From positions 2,634,001 through 2,698,000 of the forward strand of contig JASXTE010000011.1 of the NCBI GenBank assembly GCA_030280995.1: a stretch of DNA of 64,000 nt. Direction: 5' to 3'. Positions within the stretch are counted from its first letter, which is position 1. Each line of letters begins with the position of its first letter. The translations under genes were made by a program, and so were the position numbers. Positions 54,101 to 64,000 of the stretch are shown in pieces. This stretch comes from Hemileia vastatrix. Its lineage: Eukaryota; Basidiomycota; Pucciniomycetes; Pucciniales; Zaghouaniaceae. The notes under the pieces were generated by a model. The model made no database searches and had not been told where the DNA came from. It saw only the letters and a list, made by a program, of their open reading frames with translations.

Positions 54101-55360
54101 TATCAAGTATCTCTTCCGGCTCCAGATAATAGCATCCCACCGATGTCAGCTATCCCGAGTGAAGCTCCGACTGCGCTTGTAGACACATCAAGTAAAGACC
54201 AAGTGGCTTCTGGCTTTCAAGACAATCCCGCAAGCTCTATATTAGCGAGTGACCATCGGGTATCTTTTCCGGTTTCAGATCTGTCTAATCCTCCAACTAC
54301 GCTTGATACAAGCGATACACCTGCCATACCTGCTTGTCCACCAAGTATAGACCAGGTGGCTTCTGTTTTTCAAGAAAATCCTGCAAGCTCCATGTTAGCT
54401 GGTGATCTTCAGGTATCTTGTCCGGTTTCCGATCTTGCCAACCGTGTAACAACGCTTGATGCAAGCGATACACCTCCCTGTCCACCAACTTATGACCTTT
54501 CTCATTTTCAATGTGAAGAAAATCATGTGAGCTTTAACTTAGTCAGTGACTGTCAGGTAACCCAGGCCCCAGATGTTGAGACACAACTGCCTGCTTCTGA
54601 TCTCACTCACGTCAATGTTGGAGCTGGTAACTCACAGTCGGGTGGTTTGGACAGTACTCCACCAACAAGAAATTTGTTATCGGAGATGTTTTCAAGTTTG
54701 GCCAGTGAGCCTGGAGCGAATGAAACTCCAGCATCAAATACCGCTTTGTATGCTCCTGTATTACAGTCAGCTATACAATATGCCCAGGAGGTTCTTGGAG
54801 ATGTGATGGGGGCGATAATCGGGGTCGACGCGCCGGGCGATGAAGGTGACATGACTAAACACGTCATGGAAAACCAGCGCCAGTTGACGCCTCCGGGGTT
54901 CAATTCTGACTTTGAACAGAATCAACTATTATCTCCCTTACGTCTTCTTTCACATGGGCATGACGATGTAGAGCAAATAATTCCCATATATCCTGAAGAT
55001 GCAGGTTCTCCAGAAGCGATTCCGATATTTTTGGGTGACTTGGGTGGTTCTCCAGAGGCAGTACCGATCTTTCTGGGAGATTCAAGCGGCTCTCCTGAGG
55101 CTGTTCCAATATATCTGGAAGGGCCAGGTCATTCGACAGCTTCTCTGCCAAGTCGATCCTCCCCTCCGGCGTCGGCTTTTGATTCCTTGCTTGAATTGAG
55201 ACTTGCCATGCCCTCAGTACAGGAATCCGTGTCTTCACAAGGTGGCTCCAATGCAACGGTGGTTATCTGCCCGTTTTCAAATTCAGCTCTCCCATCTAAC
55301 AATGAAGCTGAAAGCAATGATGATATTCTGTCTAAAGGTATATCATCCATCCGACTCTAA
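51110..55360 (+). CDS. Repeat-rich host protein of unknown function, seven exons
   Basis: Exons that keep one frame: 51110-51584, 51675-51763, 51848-51917, 52007-52095, 52176-52277, 52385-53473 and 53546-55360, giving about 1242 residues. Introns are 72-107 bp with GTGAGT, GTAAGT, GTATGT, GTAGGT, GTAAGC and GTGAGT donors. The start is the least certain part: the first 60 residues are very hydrophobic (AIDFFLVLAIVLLF) and may be a membrane anchor, or intron sequence ending at TTTCAG near 51313. Exons 1 (end) and 2 are duplicated as exons 3 and 4. Exon 6 has an Arg-rich stretch (QEARRRQANRK), an RKR...KRFK bipartite nuclear-signal-like segment and acidic repeats. Exon 7 is Ser/Pro/Asp-rich with longer repeats. 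I recognise no domain. It does not resemble the surrounding transposons, and its intron phases are consistent, so it is probably a real gene. Confidence 0.72.
53070..53440 (+). repeat. Coding minisatellite in exon 6
   Basis: About six units encode variants of DQIPDMVIKDVMEEGDHISE. Units differ in length (roughly 13-25 residues) and sequence. The repeats are acidic with regularly spaced Met, Val and Ile. They read as open frames on the opposite strand too, which is a by-product of the repeats and not a gene. Confidence 0.9.
53860..54610 (+). repeat. About 50-residue tandem repeats in exon 7
   Basis: Five to six diverged units follow the pattern DQVASxFQENPASSxLA, then a V(S/T)xPxxD block and a TLDxSDTP-like tail. 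The two central units (about 54190-54480) are close copies and the outer ones have drifted. Confidence 0.85.
54990..55135 (+). repeat. Three 16-17-residue repeats in exon 7
   Basis: Three successive units of GSPEAVPIFLGD(L/S)(G/S)G type. Confidence 0.9.
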
Positions 55361-55924
55361 GCGCCAGGTACACTTTGTCCCATAACTGGCCAATTCCTCC
55401 ATCCTGACATTTTGTGTTTCATTAAGTGTTTGTAAACTATGGAGGGCAAAAATTTGTTTCAATATTGTAGCTCATCGAGTGCACATTGTAAAATTTTCTT
55501 TTCTTCTTTCTTGTATCACTTAATATTGTAGATTTTTTTTGAGGTTGGGTATTTTTCTTTCGAATACATTCCACTTTTCTGATGTAAAGCTGGGACAAGT
55601 GTACATACAATCACGCCTTTAACCTTTTTTTGTGATATTTTTAAACATCTTCTTAAGTTTTTTCTTTTAATTTGCTTGATGTTCTGCAATTTCTTGTGCG
55701 GTTAATATCTAATTTTTTGAGAAAAGCCCGCGACTCGTTAGCAGAGGTAGTTTTTATATATAGAGAGATGCTTTATATGGCATCATATGTATGCTTTGTG
55801 ACTTAAGACAAGCACTTAAAGATTGTATGTCAAGAGCATTCAAAACAGATCTTTAGAGCATGGACAGTGGCCTGTAGCAAGTCTGCGACCAATATTTTTT
55901 TATCACTACTCTCTCAATAAATAT

Positions 55925-55928
<4 letters not shown>
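55361..55928. other. 3' flank of the host gene
   Basis: T-rich sequence that probably holds the 3' untranslated region. I see no further coding frame. CAGTGG at 55865 looks like a Tc1 end but has no partner. Confidence 0.45.

Positions 55929-55969
<41 letters not shown>
55929..55969. repeat. 41-bp poly-T tract
   Basis: An uninterrupted run of 41 T. A second run of about 26 T lies at 56558-56583 inside the Tc1 pseudogene. Lengths of such runs are error-prone in assemblies. Confidence 0.85.
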
Positions 55970-55970
<1 letters not shown>

Positions 55971-56230
55971 TATTCTGGTGTAAAAGCATGTTTCAAATCA
56001 ATCCAACATATTATCAATACAAAAAAACAATAGTAACATAAAAAAAAAAAAAATCAAACCCAAAAAGCAAATTTTTCAGCTACCCGAAACAATTTTTTTT
56101 ACCCAGATGAAATACATACCATTAGATAGCTGAGACATTATAGAATGTCTCCCCAAAAGGAATTTGAAAACAATTTTTTTTTTTTTTTGAAAAATAAAAA
56201 AAAGTTCCCCTCCCCCATGCCCATTAATAT

Positions 56231-56557
56231 CTACCAACAAGTTGATCCGCCATGATTATCAATAACCATTTGAATTCTCGCAGGTATTGGAGCAATGAGG
56301 TTTTCCAGTTCCAAGGCTGGGTAGTCTTCCCAAGCTAGCAGCAATGCTTCTTGCATCTCTTTGATGTTTTTAGGTTGATATTTTTCTTGCACATTACACT
56401 TGAGGCTTTTCCAAACATTTTTGATAGGGTTAAGATCAGGAGATATAGGTGGCCATTCAAGTTTCTTGATTTTATTTTTTAATTGAAATAAATTGGTGAC
56501 ATAAGCTTTGTGGACAAGCACATTGTCCTCCATGATTGTTAATGTGTGCTTGGGGTC

Positions 56558-56588
<31 letters not shown>

Positions 56589-57290
56589 AAGGTATAAGAT
56601 TATTTTTATAGACATTTTCAATGAAATTGGCTGCTTTTTGCTGTTTAGGAGGAAGAAAAACGAGCAGTAGTTTTGTAGTGTTGAAAAATGCTCCCCAGAA
56701 CATTGTAGAAGTCTGGACACTCTTGAATGTGGGTTGGAGGCAATTTTCATCATACTTTTCAGATTTGGTGCACCAAAACAATGTGCCTGATGACCTCTTT
56801 CCCATTTCAAAGGAAGATTCATTGGTCCAAATTAACTTGTTCCAATCACTAGCAGTCCACAAAGCATGATTATGAGCAAATTGAAGCCATTTTGCCTTGT
56901 GAATTTCATTTAGATACAGTCTCCTTGCTACAACACATTTGTGATACCCAAGACCATGAATACTTTTACAAACAGTGAAAGTTGAAACTTGAGTGGTTAG
57001 TAAATTTAGAAATGACATAAAGTTTCTCTTTTCAAATACTGCTGACAACTCCAGACTGCTGTTAAAGATCACACAAGTGGAGTTTTGGTGGATGGCCAGA
57101 ACAGGGAGTAGCTTCAATTGTTCCAGTATCCTTAAAATGCTTAAGCAAGGTAGAGACAGTTGAGTGAGGTAGATTAAATATTTTACATATTTTCTGATTT
57201 GGAACCTCCCCTTTAAACAGGCCAAGAATTTGCCATTGTACTTCCTGCAAAAGTTGTGTATTTTATGCCCCATCTCTTGACATCTATGAA
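56231..57290 (-). pseudogene. Tc1-like transposase, dead
   Basis: Minus-strand pieces in different frames. A helix-turn-helix region (57250-57062: NQKICKIFNLPHSTVSTLLK) is followed by the catalytic domain (HKAKWLQFAHNHALWTASDW, then IWTNESSFEMG) and the C-terminal part (MEDNVLVHKA, LEWPPISPDLNPIKNVWKSL). The expected DD34E triad is damaged: the first Asp is Asn (TNES) and the Glu is Lys (NPIKN), with the 34-residue spacing kept. A poly-T run at 56558-56583 interrupts the reading frame. I could not find a pair of terminal inverted repeats; the upstream end may have been removed where the gypsy LTR begins at 57307. Confidence 0.88.
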
Positions 57291-57306
57291 ATAATGGGAA
57301 GATAAG

Positions 57307-57604
57307 TGTTAAGACCTAGGAGGGCGGGCTACTACTAGCACTAACACTAGCCAGAGAAAGGACTGAATATGCTGATACAGCAGTGAGACAAACTAGACTG
57401 ACTATGTTGAGACTGCCAACAGTGAGGGTTATAACTACAAGAGACTAAGAAGTAACTGGATTACTAAATAAGTTTTCCAATGAGGAGTACCCCACAACAC
57501 TTACCCCATAAAAACCCCTTATGCAATATCCCTTTCTTTTTCCTATTACAATTCATAGCACCCCCAGCACTCCTCCTCCTCACCTCTCAACCCAAATCCT
57601 AACA
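57307..57604 (-). repeat. 3' LTR of a gypsy chromovirus remnant (298 bp)
   Basis: In plus-strand reading it runs from TGTTAAGACCTAGG to CAAATCCTAACA, with TGTTA/TAACA short inverted ends. On the minus strand it directly follows the pol stop codon and a purine tract (GGAGCGCAGGGGGAAGGAGG). No 5' LTR is present. Confidence 0.8.
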
Positions 57605-59640
57605 TTACACCTCCTTCCCCCTGCGCTCCTTCTCAAAATCCTTAACCTTTCTATTAGCATTATCTAAGTTCTCTGCTGGCTCCCAACTATCTCCTACTCC
57701 GTAACCTTTCTAGTGCACCAGATACTGAACCTTTTGTCTGTGAGCCCGCTTAACAATACTTGTTTCTAGTTTAAAGTCCTCTTCATTTCCAACATGGACT
57801 GGCATCTGTGGTTCTTCTGGGCACCCTGGTATTGTGTCTTGAATCTTTGTGAGTAAGGAGATATTGAACACTGAGTGCACTTGTCTAATTAAAATTGGTA
57901 GTTCAAATTCATATTCTGAGTCAGATATCTTGCACTTGACCTTAAACGGGCCCACCTTCTTGTGATCTAGCTTGGCTCTTGGCTGTAATGTAGTAAGGAA
58001 TTGTTAGCTAAGCCAAACCTTACCACCTACCTGTTGCCCCAAATGTTGAGTCTTCCCTTGATCATTGTGGCCATTCATTGACTGATGGTATAGATTGAGA
58101 ACTGCTTCTAATTCCTGCCATATACTCAACAATTTCTGAATTTGTTCTTCAGCTTCTGGAAATTTCAACATTGATGGGGTACCAATTGAGAATGTTGGGT
58201 GGTATCCATAGTTGGCATAGAAAGGTGACTTTCCAGTTGCCACACATGTCTGGTTGCTGTATGAAAATTCAGCCAATAGTAGCAGCTGCACCCCACCATC
58301 TTGCTTACAGTTAATGAAATGGAACAGGTATTTTTCAATTGCCTTTTTCACTATCTCAAATTTCCCATCTGTCTGCAGATTCCACTCTGTTGAAAAAATG
58401 AACTTAATTTCAGTTGCTTCTACATAGCCTTTAATAGCTTAGATTTAAAAGTAATTCCCCTATCTGATACTATACTATCAGGCAATCCATGTAACTTCCA
58501 GAATTGTGTCACCATTATGTCTGCAATCATCTCTAATGTAACCTTTATAGTAGTGGGGACAAAGTGCACCATCTTAGTGAAGCATTCATCTACTGTGAGG
58601 ATAGCATTCTTTCCTTTTGACTTGGGTAACTCCAATATCAGGTTGTAAGAGAGTTCCTTCCATGGCTTCTTGGGTATGCTTAACAGGGCTAGTAGTATGG
58701 CTGTTGGGATGACCTTATTCTTTGGCAAGAGTCGCATGCTGCTACATAGCTCTTGAAATATGCCTTCATGGACTTCAATTAAAAGTTGAAATTCACCAGC
58801 TCCACCGTCTTCAGCTGTCCTAGGTGTCCTTCTATTGGAGAGATGTGCCTTGGTTTGACCACCTGACTCTTGAGATTTTCATAATTTGGCACCACAGTCC
58901 TCCCATTCCAATACAGTGCTTCTCCTTCCAGGAAATACACCTCCAATACTTTCCTTAACAATACCTCCTTAAATAACAGTGCCTTCACCAACTCCTGTAC
59001 TCCTCATCCTTTTCTTGCCCCATCCTTACCCATTCCATCAAATCCTCATCCAATAATTCCACCTCATCTAGGATTACCCCCTCTTCAAGGTTCCCCTTCA
59101 ACAAAGTTGAAACAACAGTATGTAGCTGGTTTGGTTCTAGGCACAAGTCAGGGCACATTGATAGTGCACCAGGTTTTCAATTTTTATTCTCTGGTCAAAA
59201 TGGCACAACAAAATTAATACTGCTTAGTAGCTTTGCACAATATGCTTGCCTGCAAGTCAACTTTTTTGTGGTAAAATGGTTTCCAAGTTTTTATGATCTG
59301 TGTAGATGATAGCTTGTAAATGGTGCGTTCCCCCATCCAAGAAGTGGTACCATGTCTTTAAAGCTTCTACAAGTCCCAATAGCTCCTTATCATATATTTC
59401 AGAGCTCAGTTCAGTGCCTAGAAGTGTTTGTGACACATATGCTACTTTTTGTAAGACATTTTCAGCATCATATTGGGATAATATAGTGCCTACTGAAAAT
59501 TCTGAACAATCACATTCCAGAAAAAATGGCTTTAGTAAGTCTGAGATTTCAAGAAGGAAGGATTTCACAAATATCATTTTCAGTAAATCAAAAGTGTCCT
59601 GTTGGATACTTGTCAAATTGATATAGGCTTCCTTCTTAGT
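57605..59640 (-). pseudogene. Ty3/gypsy chromovirus pol, 3' part
   Basis: On the minus strand, from right to left: the RT/RNase H join (59640-59257: FLECDCSEFSVGTILSQYD, KELLGLVEALKTWYHFLDGG, TDHKNLE), and integrase (58737-58004) with LTVDECFTKMVHFVP, VSDRGITFKS and a QTDGKFE remnant of the third catalytic site. A GPF/chromodomain tail follows (57955-57605: QVHSVFNISLL, then VQYLVH, stop, KGYGVGDSWEPAENL). The TAG in the chromodomain replaces Trp. Gag, protease and most of the reverse transcriptase are absent. The order of domains and the C-terminal chromodomain identify a chromovirus. Confidence 0.88.
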
Positions 59641-62600
59641 GAGGTTGTGAGGTGGGCAGCAGATGTGAGAATAGTTTTCAATAAAGCAGCAGGGTAGAAA
59701 GAGAGTTCTATAAATACTAAGATATAAACACAATCTGATATGGTTTAGTTCTCCTTTAAAAACAAATTTAAAAAGAAGTGTCTGCCACTCTAATTTATAA
59801 AGGCAGTGAATAAAAACAGGTATGTAAGTGTTGGTAAGAGAAAAGAATAGTAGAAACAATTTTATATAAGGGACTAAAGAAAGGATATATTTTAATACAA
59901 GTAATCTACTGATAGCTAGATTTATTCTCAGTAAGTGCTGGCATTCTCAGTCATTCTAACTTTTGAAGCACTCTCTCTAATACTATCGTTACTGTAGTAA
60001 TAAAATAACTCTAAAGCGCTACTTCTGGATATTTACACCCACTATGCACACAAAAAAATAATAAATATATATATTTATTTATCTCTAATATAATTATTCT
60101 ATCTCTAAAAATATATATTTATACTTTTTTTCTTGTTATTTTGTTTGATATATGGATGTATATCTACATTGTAGAAAGATTCTTACAGTTTCCTTTCTGT
60201 AAGCAGATTCCAAGAAAGTTGGATAAAAAAAAGAAAAACCTGTCCCTTTAAGTAAAATATGGGTACAAAATTAACTAAGATAATAATTCTGATTGATATA
60301 AAATGACTAGTTGAACAATTAATTTAGACAGTTTTGAGATGATGAATTGGTGTTCTCAAAGAATGGATGAAGAAATACAACAATGAAATTGTACTAGAAA
60401 AGTTATTTAAATGATTGAATTAATATGTTTTTAATGAAAGTTTTTATTTTTGATAAGAGATGTTAAAATAAAGTCCCTGAAGATGAGAGGTTTATAATGC
60501 TACCCTATATGTATATATTTATGAGTTGTTATATAAAATTTATGAAATGTTATGTAAAAGTGTTATTTTTAGAAGGAAATTACAATTTATGAAATATTGA
60601 AATATATGTGATGATTCTTGTTAATATTTGTTATTGGCTGTATCTCTAATTTTGATTCTACAGGCTTTATATGCATAGTAGTTCACATGCCCTATTTTCC
60701 CTTGCCGGAGAATCCTGGAGGTCATATGGAGATTGTATGAACTTCTGGACTCAATTAGAACCTTAAAACCTTAATAAAAACTCTACAAAAATTACGGATG
60801 ATAGAAATGCTTCTCCTTTAAATTCCCAACTAATTTTTTGTAGCTTGTGCAGCCTTATTCACTTATCTAAAATTCATGAAATTTAAGCAAATTATCAAAA
60901 ATTAAAAAATAATCAAAAATAATTTATAAAATTATCAAAAGTATTAGAAAAATAGTAAAAATTCTAAGAAAATTTCCAAAGTTTTTGGAGACTCCTAGAA
61001 TTCAATTCCTTGCACACTTAGACCTATACTTATATTTCTTGGTACTTTAATAATTGTTTTTTTAACATGTATATTTGACCCATTTTAAAAATATAACTAT
61101 CCTTTATTTTAAAATAAAATCATAAAAAATTAGATTGGCTTTCCAATCTTTAAAATAACCATCCCAAACCATCCTCAAAAAAATTCTTAGTGTCCTAATA
61201 ATCTTTAGAATTCCACAATGTCTCTTATTGTCAGTGTATGCTAGTATTTAAATATGATTTAATAGTAAATATTAATAATCCTACTACTTATTTAAAAATG
61301 ATTTATTGATTAAACCTCAGGGGAAGACTAATAAAATAGTTATGCTCAATATTAACTCACAATATCTGGATTGGTGCAGGCTAGTGGTGGAAAATAGGTT
61401 AATAAAATATAATTATAGCTAATACAAAGATGATATCAATTTATAAATGCTTTAAAATATATTTTTATATGATAATAATTGTTTTATAATGTTTTTTTTG
61501 AGTTTTAATAAGTAATTAATGTCCAATAACCTTTCAAATCCTCCCTTAATTATACTAAAATCTACTGGAGTGCACAGACCTTCAATACAGATGATGTCAC
61601 TGCTCTCCCCAGAAATTACAGCACTGTGAGGGCTCATAACTTCCCCATGGCATTCACTTCAAGCAGTTTAAACACCCAGATCTCTAGTAAGGACCCTACA
61701 TCACAAACCCATACCATAAATAGAGAAAACAGATAAAATCAGATACCATAAATAAACAGGTAAAATAACTCACCCAAAGAGTATAGAATAAAACTATATT
61801 AATATAAAGGAGCCAAATCAGCTGTCCAAGCCCCCAATAACATTCCCAAGCATCCATATTAGCCCAGTAGTCATATCCCAACACATAAATCCGTGAAAAT
61901 CCATCAAAAGAAGCAGATTAAGTTGTCAAAACTGGATATATGCAACTGGAAAAGGTGTATATGTTTGTGTAGGTGTGGAGAGTCCATTGAATACATCCAT
62001 ATGGTCTAAAATAAGCAAAAAAAGCTTATAGGCTATTTACAGGTTAAAACCTGCTTATAGACCTATATATCAATAATATATGTCGGCTGGTTGTCTAGAA
62101 GAAGGAGAATAAGAGGGAAAGATGAAGAGGAGAAAAAGGAAAATATAAAGAAAAGGTTTTATAAGAGATGAAAGAAATTAAATTAATAAAATAATTGAGT
62201 TATTTAAAAGAGATGCAACGACTATTTCATAAGATTGACACAACATTGAGGTTTTTTTATTTATAATTTATTTATTTTAAGTCAGTACTATCTTCAATGC
62301 GCGGCAAACAATTACTATTATAAATAGAATTACTGTAACCTTAGAATATTTATTTACTGTTTAAATTAGACTTATAATACTAATAAAAATAAAATAAACG
62401 TGCTGTATATATTAAAAAAATATGTTAAAAGTTGAGTGTAATAAGTGATGAGGCTACAGGGGATTACCCAAGGCCTTTATATAGGCAAGGGGCCCTCTGA
62501 AGCGTCATAATAAAGTATATGCAAAGAATAATAAAAACATAATAACAAATAACTGATTTTGAGTAAGTTTAAGGGGAAATATGACACAATTAACTAAGAC

Positions 62601-63940
62601 ACATGAGTTAGAGCCCAAATATCCACCAATTTAAACCCAAACAGTTACCATAAAATTAGTGAGTAAATAAATAATTTTGACACAAATAAAAATGATTAAT
62701 TTAATTTAAAACATGTCTTATAATCTTTTAAATAATAACCAATTTAAATGAAACATGAAAATAAAGTTATTTAACACATAAAAAAATGTAATTAATTAAT
62801 TTAGTATAAAAAATGAGTAATAAATTAATTTAATTACTTTTATTAGTGTAATAATTATTTCAAATTAAAACAAATACTTATTATAACAAAATTATTTATT
62901 TTAAAAATAAAACATTAATAATATATTTAAGAAAGTGTTTTAACTTGTTTAATACTTTGATGACATAATTACAAATCAAAAAAGTGCTCAATATTATTGT
63001 TTGATAACATATGTAAGATTTTATTTAATATATAAATTTAATTAATTAATTTAATTACATTATAAGTTTATTTTATACTTACAATTATAATATATGTTTA
63101 AAATTAATTAATTATTTCTTTATATTTATTAAATACATAAAAATGCGCCATAATTTATAGAATATAACATTTATTATGCTTAATTTAAATGTATATAGAA
63201 TTTATATAATAATAAAATTAATATAATACTTATTTTACTTATATTCAATAAAATACTTATATAATTTCATTATGCAATATAATATTAATTTATATACATA
63301 ATAAGCATACTTTTACGCCCTCTTTTGGTTCCAGTAAGTTGACATAACATTTACTGGGCTCCTGGTATAGCCTGGCTGACAATATAACTACATATTTCAC
63401 TGAATATGAGGTTTATGCATACATATAAGCTTATTTATGTCTATAATTACTTATTATCACTTAAGATAAGAATATTATGAATCCATTAGCATCTTAATAA
63501 TTATTATATGTCTATGGATAAGCTATTAAAATTTATATAAGTCAATTAATAGTGTAATAAATATACATATAAGCATTATAATCATATGTATAAGAATTTT
63601 AATGAAAATTTTAACCTATAAGCTTAATGTCATTAAGGTTATCTTATTTAAAGAATAAGAAATATTCAGTCCTGTGAATAAATAAGCTGAAACTCCCTCA
63701 CCCATAAAAAACAATAAAAGATGCTAAGACATTTTAATTAAAAAGTAAGGAGTGGATAGAAAGATAATTTAAACATTTCTATATTACATACACCACACAA
63801 TATGGGGGGCTGACTTTCTAGAAAGTCTGCAACCTTGGACCCAAACTCATCCCAGATTGAACACACAGTGAGCTATTGACAAAGGAGCCATACAATCAGG
63901 GATGAACACCACTCAGCCAAAAAGTTTTAGGTGGGTGTTA
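59641..63940. other. AT-rich DNA without recognisable genes
   Basis: More than 4 kb with only short frames lacking motifs. A slightly GC-richer patch at 62450-62520 and a short CCAGTAA...TTACTGG stem at 63330-63355 are the only local structure I see. Confidence 0.6.
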
Positions 63941-63946
63941 AAGTAG

Positions 63947-64000
63947 AGTTCAGTATGGGTTCAGTATAAGTTCAGTCTGAGTTCCATCTGAATTCCATCT
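63947..64000. repeat. Short tandem repeat of about 11 bp running off the window
   Basis: Units such as GTTCAGTATGG, GTTCAGTATAA, GTTCAGTCTGA and GTTCCATCTGA follow one another to the last base, so the array probably continues beyond the window. Confidence 0.75.

Noticed and set aside
55862..55895. Left terminal repeat of the Tc1-like element (CAGTGGCCTGTAGCAAG)
   Set aside because: No inverted partner exists near 57290 or beyond, and no TA precedes it.

Overview
The window looks like nuclear DNA from a basidiomycete fungus, most likely a rust (Pucciniales). This is an inference. It rests on the very AT-rich sequence, short fungal introns (63-107 bp, GTAAGT/GTATGT donors, CTAAC-like branch sites), dense nested Ty1/copia and PIF/Harbinger elements, a TET/JBP-like oxygenase remnant, and tRNA-Met anticodon-arm primer sites in the copia elements. 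I see no rRNA gene, no convincing tRNA gene, no CRISPR array and nothing bacterial.

Layout. (1) 939-6496 is a young, complete copia element (copia-1, minus strand) with 99.1% identical LTRs, a 5-bp target duplication and an uninterrupted 1353-residue polyprotein. (2) 6.5-9.5 kb is AT-rich DNA with two small inverted-repeat elements. (3) 9488-35187 is the 5' part of a second, decayed copia (copia-2, plus strand), whose gag is split at a single codon by a 23.4-kb element with terminal inverted repeats (10742-34104) and a 3-bp target duplication. That element holds a roughly 1.65-kb higher-order tandem repeat made of short hairpins, and it has itself received a Harbinger transposon (12405-16761), a gag-only LTR retrotransposon (17456-22718) and a second Harbinger (27252-30820). 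The second Harbinger carries a TET/JBP-like dioxygenase pseudogene. (4) 35188-39545 is a minus-strand copia-2 relative inserted in the integrase of copia-2. (5) 39.5-50.3 kb holds a SINE-like segment, a TA-flanked MITE and three broken copia elements in both orientations. (6) 50.3-55.4 kb is a less AT-rich island with the only convincing host gene: seven exons, about 1242 codons, unknown function, a duplicated exon pair and several internal repeat arrays. (7) 55.9-59.6 kb has a dead Tc1-like transposase and a chromodomain gypsy remnant with one LTR. (8) 59.6-64 kb is AT-rich with no gene that I can support.

Almost everything is therefore transposable-element sequence whose order of insertion can be read directly: copia-2 first, then the large inverted-repeat element and the minus-strand copia within it, then the Harbingers and the gag-only element inside the large element. 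Copia-1 is the youngest by LTR identity. Only copia-1 looks potentially active. The points most worth following are the 23.4-kb inverted-repeat element with its hairpin satellite, the Harbinger with an oxygenase passenger, the unusual C-x4-H-x5-H-x4-C gag motif shared by three copia lineages, and the repeat-rich host gene.
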